From Tremella fuciformis (taxonomy: Eukaryota > Basidiomycota > Tremellomycetes > Tremellales > Tremellaceae): a stretch of 64,000 bases of DNA. The notes beneath the pieces are model-generated. The model searched no databases. It was not told the DNA's origin and worked only from the letters and a program-made list of their open reading frames with translations. Location: the NCBI GenBank assembly GCA_032768795.1, contig CP136490.1:496001-560000 (forward strand), given 5' to 3'. The translations under genes were made by a program, and so were the position numbers. How positions within the stretch are numbered: position 1 is the stretch's first letter; each line of letters begins with the position of its first letter. Shown in pieces: positions 57,028 to 64,000 of the stretch.

Positions 57028-58718
57028 ATGAGCAATTCAAACTTCCTAGATGTGAGCTGGTTGATCGAAAGTCTGTGAGCTCATTCTTAGAAAGCGATAG
57101 CGATTGTGCAAAAGGCGATAGACGAGGATGTCAAGCAGAACTATGCGGTCCGTCTTGCTTGTGTGCTGGATGGGGCGTGGTGGCTGATATGCCCAGGAGG
57201 CGTACAAGCAATACCAGGATGCGCTGGATTACTTCATGATGGTATGTAGTTAGCTCCAAGATCGCGTCGGGAGCTGACAGCAGGCTATGAAATGTGTGTA
57301 GCGCCTGTTCTGTGACACTCAACGCCTGGTCCGGCCCTCGTTGTCACTAGGCGGCAAGACAGCTGGGAGGAGGCTAGAGCTCACTTCCAGACGAGAAGAA
57401 CGACAAGCTCAAAGAGCTCATCCGGAAAAAGTTCACCGAATACCTCGACCGCGCCGAAAAGCTCAAAGAGCACATCGCCAAATCCGAGGAGAAGCGCACA
57501 CGCGCCAAAGTGGGCGCAGCAGGCGGCGGCGGGTCCACGCCAGGCGGGCCCGAGGTGAAAGACGATGACGACCCGGAGATCAAGAAGCTGCGCCAGGGTT
57601 TGCAAGGCGCCATCCTGAGCGAGTCGCCGAACGTGCAGTGGGACGATGTGGCCGGTCTGGCGCAGGCCAAGGAGGCGCTCAAGGAGGCGGTCATCTTGCC
57701 GATAAAGTTCCCGCAACTATTCACGGGCAAGCGGACGCCGTGGCGGGGTATCTTGCTGTACGGCCCGCCGGGGACGGGTAAGAGTTACCTCGCCAAAGCC
57801 GTGGCGACCGAGGCGAAGAGCACCTTTTTCAGTGTGAGCAGCAGTGATTTGGTGTCCAAATGGATGGGAGAGTCGGAACGGTCAGTCGCATCCCCCCCCT
57901 CTCTCACCACTGCTCGCAGGAGGTCTCGCTGAGGTTGTAGGTTGGTCAAGCAGCTCTTCACCATGGCGCGAGAACAGAAACCGGCGATCATCTTCATCGA
58001 CGAGATCGATTCATTGACTGGGACAAGAGGGGAGGGCGAGTCCGAGGCTTCACGGCGGATCAAGACCGAGTTCCTGGTCCAGATCAACGGTGTGGGCAAT
58101 GACGACACGGGCGTCCTTGTTCTTGGGGCGACCAATATCCCCTGGCAGCTGGATCCGGCCATCAAGCGACGATTCGAGAAGCGCATATACATCCCGCTAC
58201 CCGACGTACATGCGCGGAGAAAGATGTTCGAGCTCAACGTCGGCACGACACCACATGGTCTTTCGCCAGCAGACTTTCAGAAACTCGCCGAGGAGACCGA
58301 TGGATACTCTGGGTCAGATATCGCCGTCATTGTGCGCGACGCACTGATGCAGCCTGTCCGGAAAGTCTTGTCGGCAACGCATTTCAAAGAGGTCAGCTTT
58401 GTGCTCGGTCATGTGCAGAAGCTGATCCCGCAGGTGTCCGTAGACGGACCTGACGGAGTTGTTAACAAGCTCACACCGTGTTCGCCTGGAGCACCAGGAG
58501 CGATCGAGAAGACGTGGACCGACCTCAATTCGGAGGAATTGCTAGAACCTTTGTTGAGCGTGAACGACTTTGAGCGGAGTATACAGATCAACCGGCCCAC
58601 GGTGAGCCAGGCAGATATCCAGAAACACATTGATTTCACAAACGAGTCGGGTACGTCTTGTCTTGTCTTGCCACTTGTCCCCGCGTCAGGCTGACCCGCA
58701 GGCGGAGAAGGGCATTGA
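57028..58718 (+). CDS. VPS4: VPS4 AAA ATPase, 436 aa
   Basis: Disassembles ESCRT-III on endosomes. Exons 57028-57051, 57091-57147, 57197-57241, 57284-57293, 57391-57880, 57941-58391, 58434-58650, 58702-58718. N-terminal MIT domain: [40 protein letters not shown]. Walker [21 protein letters not shown]; Walker [21 protein letters not shown]; arginine-finger region [21 protein letters not shown]4 C-terminal marks: [16 protein letters not shown] and [17 protein letters not shown]. Exon 4 is only 10 nt (GCTATGAAAT), needed to join the MIT helices. The intron after it is unusually long for this window (97 nt). Length is as expected for the family. Confidence 0.95.
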
Positions 58719-59061
58719 TCCATGTTGTGTATGCATTGTAACGATTGTTTGACGCAACGACCGACTGACGAATGTGGCGCTGGGCTGCCTCTGACGCGTC
58801 GCACGACGCCTCAAACCTCGCCCACGCGATCCTTTGCGGCCGACTTGGCGATCCTTTCTGTTGGTCTTCCTCGCCAGTATGAACGGGCAGGCGCCACTGC
58901 GCACTCCCTCGCTCCGCCAGACCTGGACTGCCATGCATCGCTCGATCGCCCATCTACTGTGCACCGCAACCCCCCTCTGACCCCTAGAGCTGCGCTTCAT
59001 CAGGCGGCTTTGTTCTTCTTTGTTCGACCCACTGACAGCTAACGCCCGTCTCATACACATC

Positions 59062-60880
59062 ATGAGCCGCTCCAAGGGCAAGACACTCCTATCCCCCGCC
59101 TTCAAGGGCAGCAGCCTCGATCTGCTCCTCTCCCCTGCCTTTCTGGACGAGCTCCAGGTATTCCTCCGCGAATTCGGCATCACAGGCTGCGCCATCGTCC
59201 TCCTGCGCGACACGGCCGACCGGTGGGAGAAAAAGGCCCTGACGCACGGCAGCCGCGACGGCGTGGACGGGCACTATGTCACGCCCCAGGTGAGCCGCTC
59301 TCCGCCTTGCGCGCAAGGAGACCCGAGTTGGAGCTGAGGGCAGACGCTCTTCCCGCTCGGGCAGGATCCGCTGCTTATATCCCTCACGCTCCTGAGGCTG
59401 CTTGGCGCCCGTGGGCTAGATGAGAAGGCTACGGTGGGCGAGGTGCTCGCGCTTGATGATGGCCACCAGGGGGATCTGGGCCGCTTGAAAGATTTGACAG
59501 TCGAGCAGGTCTTGTCGCACCAGACTGGCCTGCCCGGTCTGGACACCTCCCTCCTGGATCCCGAAGCTGGTGTGAGTCTCTTGTCATTTTCGCGCTTGCC
59601 CCCTCTGGTGCTGACTGGGACGTAGATTGAAGGGCTCGCCAAGCTCACGCCGACCGAGGCGGGCCAGCCGAAACACCGGTCCGCGCTCGACATGCTGCTG
59701 GCGATCCAGCTCGTGGAACACCTGTCGTCCACCGACTGGGTGAGCGCCGTCCACGCGCACCTCCTGGCGCCCATGGAGATCGAGCGGCCCAACGCGAACG
59801 CGGGCAACAGGGACCGCGGCGTGTGGCGGGGGTTCGGGTCCAAGGCGCAGAACAAGGCCCCACAGGCGGTCCCGTACCCCACCGACGCCGCCCCCGTCGC
59901 CGCCCCCGCCGACGGGGGCGGCATCTGGCTCAACTCGATGGACATGGTCAAGCTGCTCAAGCACCTGCCCCTGATCAGAGAGTACCACACGGCGTCGCAG
60001 CCGCTGGTCGCGGCCACCGTGCCCCTCCTGTGGCCCGACGCGCACTTCCCCGTCACGGCCGGCCTGGGCATCGTGCAGTCGACGCACCGCAACCAGCGCA
60101 TCTGGCAGCACGCCGCGCCCGCCGCAGAGCTCGCCAACTCGTATGGCTGTTCGGCGCTCGTTGGGCGTTTCCCGAACCACGGCCTCGGGTGGGCGGTCAT
60201 GACTAACTCCCCGGAGGGCGGGTACCTCGCTGCCTTTGTCAAGTTTCGCCTGCTGGAGCGCGCCGCGGGCGTGCCGAGCAGCGGGTGGGACAAGCTGTGC
60301 GTATCCCCCGCGTCCCCAGCGTCCCCAGCGCTAGGCGCAGCTGACCGGCAGGCTGCAGCACGAGCGCAAGAAAGAGCTGGTCAGGACCGCCTTTGGCTCA
60401 CACCACAACGTCGTCTATGGGCGCCGGGGCCAGTTCGGCATCGGCATCAACACGGCCCCTCCCTCCCGCGCGGGCTCGCAGTCCGCGTCGTCCGACCTGT
60501 CCACCACCGCAACGTGCGGCTCGCCGCCTCCGTTGCAGCAGCCGGCAGACGGCGACCGCGCGCCGGAAGTACTGGGCACATGGGGCGCCCCAGGGCTGAA
60601 GCCGTGGGTGATCACGCCCGCCGATGTCTTGCCAGCGAGCGCCAAGCCCGAGTACTCGATCTTGCCGCCCTGGGCGACGCGCACGGGCGCGCGGTGCTAC
60701 GCGCCCATGCCTGTGGCGGGGTGGTGGCGCTGCTGGACCGTCTTGGCGCCCGACGACCCGACAGAGGAGATGAGGTACGGTATCCCGGTGGCTGTGACTG
60801 TGCAAGGCGACGAGATGCGCGTCAAGGGACTGACGCACGATGATCCGAACTGGGAGCTCGTCTTGCGTCGACAGACCTAA
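59062..60880 (+). CDS. beta-lactamase-fold protein, catalytic Ser/Lys apparently missing, 551 aa
   Basis: Exons 59062-59289, 59344-59571, 59626-60296, 60352-60880. The layout follows serine beta-lactamase/D-aminopeptidase-like proteins: ELQVFLREFGITGCAIVLLR, TLFPLGQDPLLISLTLLRL, VEQVLSHQTGLPGLD, GGIWLNSMDMVKLLKHL, and NHGLGWAVMTNSPEGGYLA. In active members the second segment reads F-x-IGS-x-SK; here FPLGQDPLLI has neither the Ser nor the Lys, so the classical SxxK nucleophile pair is lost. The third motif NHGLGW stands where HxG is usual. A C-terminal beta-rich domain of about 150 residues follows (KPWVITPADVLPA). It may be a non-catalytic relative; a splicing error at 59290-59343 is the main alternative. 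Confidence 0.72.
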
Positions 60881-60979
60881 GCGCAGACAGCAGACGTTGA
60901 GATCGTCTTTTCGTATTATATTATAATGACGCCGTGTGTCTATTGCATGTCCAGCTTGTGTATATGCAGCAGGTTCCCC

Positions 60980-62640
60980 CTAAGCCTGCGTGGTTGCCTG
61001 CTTGACCGTCAGGTCGACCAGTCCCATCAGGCTTCTACCGCCCTCTGCGCCCGCAGGTGCACTCGCGCCAACAGTCTGCGCCCAGCTGCTCGTTGCGCCT
61101 GACCAGAGCGACCAATGGCTGGGAGAAGTCGGCGACTTGTGCCCTAACATCAGAGCCAGCAGGCGGAACTTGAAGTCCGCAAGCCGTGTATTTCTCTCGT
61201 CCGTATCCCCGGCGCCTGCTCCAAGAGGAAGACACAGGAGCTCCAAGGTGTAGGCGACGGTGGGCGCGGGCAAGGGACTTTGGGCGGTATTGTCAAAGTC
61301 GTCTAGATGGCCATCTCGCCTTCGCACAGCTTTGGCTTGTCTGACGCCCGCCAAGTCCTCGACGGCGTGGGTGTAGAGATTCGACAGTGCTTCCCAGGGG
61401 ACGAGCGGGGTCAGCGTGACGAGCGTCGCCTTCAGAGGTGATAGCGGCGCGGTGCGCAACAGGTTCAGGAGAGAAATGAGCAATGAGGGCGGGTGGAAAG
61501 GTGCGTCCGGAGGGAGAGACGTGTGAAAGAGCTGTGGCTCAGCATCTCCCTGACACGCTACATGGCACTGACGAGGGCGACCAGCCGTGCTGCCTGTCGC
61601 ACCCGCCCGGCTTGATCCGGTGACTCGGTAGATAGGGCCGCTCGAACAACGGCAAGAGGGGCGGAGCAGTCGTCGATCTTGAGCCCGCCCTTGGCATATG
61701 GCCTGGGTAGCTGTTCCACGAATGCAGGCGACCAGCCTGTACATCAGCCACGACACGCCATCACCACCTATCCGCCTTACCTTTACCAGCCTCCTTCTCG
61801 TCCAGCTCCCAGAGACACAGAAGCCATTCCAGCAAATCCCATGCCAGCTCAGTCATAGCCACCTTCTGGCCATCTTGTGGCTCCTCGCGCTTGACCTCCT
61901 CGCGCTTGACACCCTCGCGCTCTTTCCCCTTGCGAGAGGGCAACGGGCGGAACAAGCCCCAGACCCCATCCTCTGCGCAAGATCGCATCAGCTGATACGT
62001 GCTGCGCCGAGTGGTCGCCCGGGTGGTCGGGCGCCACTGAAGCCAAGGTGGATCGGCCGCATCACTCGAGGACGACGCGGCGCTAGGCAGCTCCCTCGTG
62101 ATGGTCAAGGGAGGGTGGAGGGAGGATAGTCGGCGGAGCAGGGCGATGCTCTGCGAGCGGACGTGTGGCTCGGACGAGGGCGAGACTGCGAGGTAGAGCA
62201 GGACTTGCAGATGTTCTCTGGGCGTTCAGCTGCGGCTCACTCCATCGGTAAGCTGAAGGGCGCACGCGGTGGGAAGGAAGGTCTCGCTGAGAAGGTCGGA
62301 AAGGGACGCTAGGAATAGCTCGACTGGACCATCAGTACCGCCACAGCCACCCTCAGGTGGACTGACTCTTGTCTTCTTCCAGGGGGTTGGCGATGAGCCC
62401 ATCCCAGGTGCTCCTCTGTACGACCATCACGAGTCCAGTGTCAGAACGGATGAGGAGTGGAGAAGGGGGGCATCGCCCCGCTGTGCGAGGTGACCTTTGT
62501 GGATCAGTAGAGGCCGATTGGGGTCTGCGGCGCGCACCTCTGCTACGAGGTCGTGCACTAGCTCTCTTCTCCTCCCTCTTGTTCCAGCTGTGCAGCACTA
62601 TCGAAATGGTGTTGCAAAGGCCTTCCTTGAGTACTGATTT
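60980..62640 (-). CDS. helical protein of unknown function, 5' end unresolved
   Basis: Not recognised. The stop is at 60980. The last exon carries SLLISLLNLLRTAPLSPLKA and APTVAYTLELLCLPLG. Upstream exons join in frame through introns of about 41-49 nt: AGRVRQAARLVAL-LFHTSLPP, then ELDEKEAGKGWSPAFVEQLP, then ELAWDLLEWLLCLWELDEKE, then IELFLASLSDLLSETFLPTA-EHLQVLLYLAV. The composition, Leu-rich helices with few motifs, suggests an armadillo/HEAT-type solenoid. A basic insertion (KGKEREGVKREEVKREE) lies in the middle. I could not find a convincing start codon; coding sequence extends at least to about 62430 and probably to about 62640. It could be a TELO2-interacting type protein, but I cannot support that. 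Confidence 0.5.
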
Positions 62641-63021
62641 TGCCCAAAATGGCAAGTCAATCGACGCGTTTCGGTGCTTAAATTGGGCCGATGGCCGAGT
62701 CCGAGTTTGACCCTGAATCCGAAGTCAGGTCAGCCCCAATCAATCGAGCCCTTCCTTTGCCCCCCTTCCTTGCCCTTCCTTTCCCCAGCTTCGTCATACC
62801 TTGCTACTACCACCACCACCTCAATCTTACCTTTACACCTTTACAGCCTGGTGACACCTCTTCACCCCCTGCTGCTCATATCCCAAGCCGGCCTTTCGCA
62901 CCGGAAGCGTATCACCTGCTGGGGTCCGCTGCATCTATCTCACAATTTCACCCGCACCGCCGCTCGCCCCGTCTCCCCGAACCCGCCCCCGCTCCCGAGC
63001 TCGCGCCGCGTCGCTCACTCG

Positions 63022-63028
63022 ATATATA
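63022..63028 (+). promoter_or_regulatory. TATA-like element
   Basis: A TATATAG stretch about 85 bp before the ATG at 63111, within a pyrimidine-rich upstream region. Confidence 0.4.
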
Positions 63029-63110
63029 GCCGAGTCACCCACCATCCCTCTGCCCGACCCTGCCTCCTGCTCTTCACAACACCTCTCATCCCATCACCCA
63101 TCTCAGCACC

Positions 63111-64000
63111 ATGGCGCCGCGCAAGCATGGCCAGGCCGCCTCGTGGGAGGTCGACCCCAACAAGCCGAAACCTGAGGGTGAGACCAGGGTCAGGAGGGCT
63201 TACTGCACCAAGGAGCTCGTGACCCGTGAGTCAGCCATTCTTGCACTTGACAAGCGCATGTCCCGTGGCCATCGTCCACGGTCACAGCGTTGCTGGTAGG
63301 ACGAAAGCTGACGACATCCTCTATGCGCGCTTCGTCTCTTCCCCACCTGTCCTACCTCAAATTTGCCACTCGCATGCTTCCCTGCCCGCGTGACCCCTTG
63401 CTGGAACGCCCGTGATACTCCATCATCGTACCATATGCTTCACCATGCCCACCACCAGAACCCGCTCCGGGCATCGAGACCGTCAACGATATCATGGTCT
63501 ATGCGGTCAAGACCCACGGCAAGAGAAACGCTTTTGCAGCTCGCGAGATCGACCGCATCATCACTGAGGAGAAGGAGGTCACCAAGGTGGTCGGCGGCAA
63601 GGAGGAGAAGCAGAAGAAGACGTGGAATTATTTCAAGCTAAAGCCGTTCGATTGGATCTCCTATGTCGAAGCGTACGAGCGGGTCAAGAACATTGCCAGC
63701 GGTCTGCGAGAGCTTGGGTTGGGGAAGGAAGGCCCGGAGTACTTCAACATCTACGGCTCAACAGCGTCTGTCTAGCTTCTTAGACTTGCCACGCCATACT
63801 GACTGGCAGCCGCAACTGGATGCTCACCGCACAAGCTTGTGCTTACCTCGCTGTCCCCATCTGCACGGCCTACGACTCTCTTGGTCCCGACGGTCTGACT
63901 CATGCTCTCAATGAGACAGAGGTCCGACACATGTTCACCAATGCCGACTTGCTCGGCACTCTCGCACAGGTCATCAGCAACTGCCCAATGGTCAAACTTG
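63111..64000 (+). CDS. long-chain acyl-CoA synthetase, 5' part, cut by window edge
   Basis: Activates long-chain fatty acids to acyl-CoA using ATP. Exons 63111-63225, 63459-63765, and 63810 to the window end. Starts MAPRKHGQAASWEVDPNKPK; exon 2 carries GIETVNDIMVYAVKTHGKRN, WNYFKLKPFDWISYVEAYER and LRELGLGKEGPEYFNIYGST; exon 3 reads ARNWMLTAQACAYLAVPICT, AYDSLGPDGLTHALNETEV, the family N-terminal AMP-binding sequence of fungal FAA proteins. The AMP-binding motif itself lies beyond the edge. The first intron (63226-63458, 233 nt) is much longer than the others here and sits just after the N-terminal exon, so it may hold regulatory sequence. Which FAA paralogue this is cannot be told. Confidence 0.9.

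Noticed and set aside
59584..60293. Minus-strand frames of 198-339 codons over the beta-lactamase-fold gene
   Set aside because: High GC content produces long antisense frames; they have no recognisable features.
62156..62180. A 25-nt intron (GTGAGCCGCAGCTG...) in the helical protein gene
   Set aside because: It does not keep the frame; a normal 49-nt intron starting at GTGCGC upstream does.
1..64000. CRISPR arrays, rRNA genes, telomere repeats
   Set aside because: No repeat-spacer pattern, rRNA sequence or telomere-type repeats were seen. No tRNA was recognised by eye; a tRNA scan would settle that.

Overview
This window is nuclear DNA of a fungus, most likely a basidiomycete of the Tremellomycetes type. 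Genes are densely packed on both strands and broken by many short introns, mostly 35-60 nt, with GTGAGY/GTRNGT donors and CTNAC-like branch sites close to YAG acceptors. Recognisable proteins are fungal: a Zn2Cys6 regulator, a Ssb-type Hsp70, a Spt20-type SAGA subunit and a Dlt1-type membrane protein. Gene models were built by reading the sequence by eye, placing introns so that reading frame and family motifs are kept. No alignment or RNA data were available. Unless stated, coding lengths sum to whole codons.

Left part (1-20.5 kb) looks accessory. It holds two orphan genes on the minus strand (0.3-2.9 kb). Next come three paralogous secreted proteins with a double-psi beta-barrel-like core (3.6-7.6 kb). 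A D-amino-acid pair follows: an N-acyl-D-amino-acid deacylase and a D-serine dehydratase/D-threonine aldolase-like enzyme around a Nudix hydrolase (8.1-12.3 kb). The last block is a same-strand run of seven small orphan genes (12.95-20.5 kb). At least four of these share one gene architecture, and two are recent duplicates including promoter and intron sequence.

Right part (20.6-64 kb) is mostly core genes. In order: AhpD-like protein; succinyl-CoA:3-ketoacid CoA transferase; DNA topoisomerase II, divergent from a Drs2-type P4-ATPase flippase; a RAD51C-like recombination protein; proteasome subunit beta-3; Met22/Hal2-type bisphosphate nucleotidase, divergent from Ssb-type Hsp70; NADPH oxidase facing a Zn2Cys6 regulator; a chromodomain protein; a large Ser/Pro-rich protein; a Dlt1-like protein; Spt20; VPS4; a beta-lactamase-fold protein lacking the expected SxxK; an unrecognised helical protein; and the start of a long-chain acyl-CoA synthetase cut by the window edge.

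Points of most interest are the orphan gene array, the three-gene secreted family, the D-amino-acid pair, unusually frequent GC-AG introns (eight inferred), coding microexons of 7, 9 and 10 nt plus an initiator exon holding only ATG, and a non-coding patch at about 36.0-36.5 kb with three perfect stem-loops inside a direct repeat.
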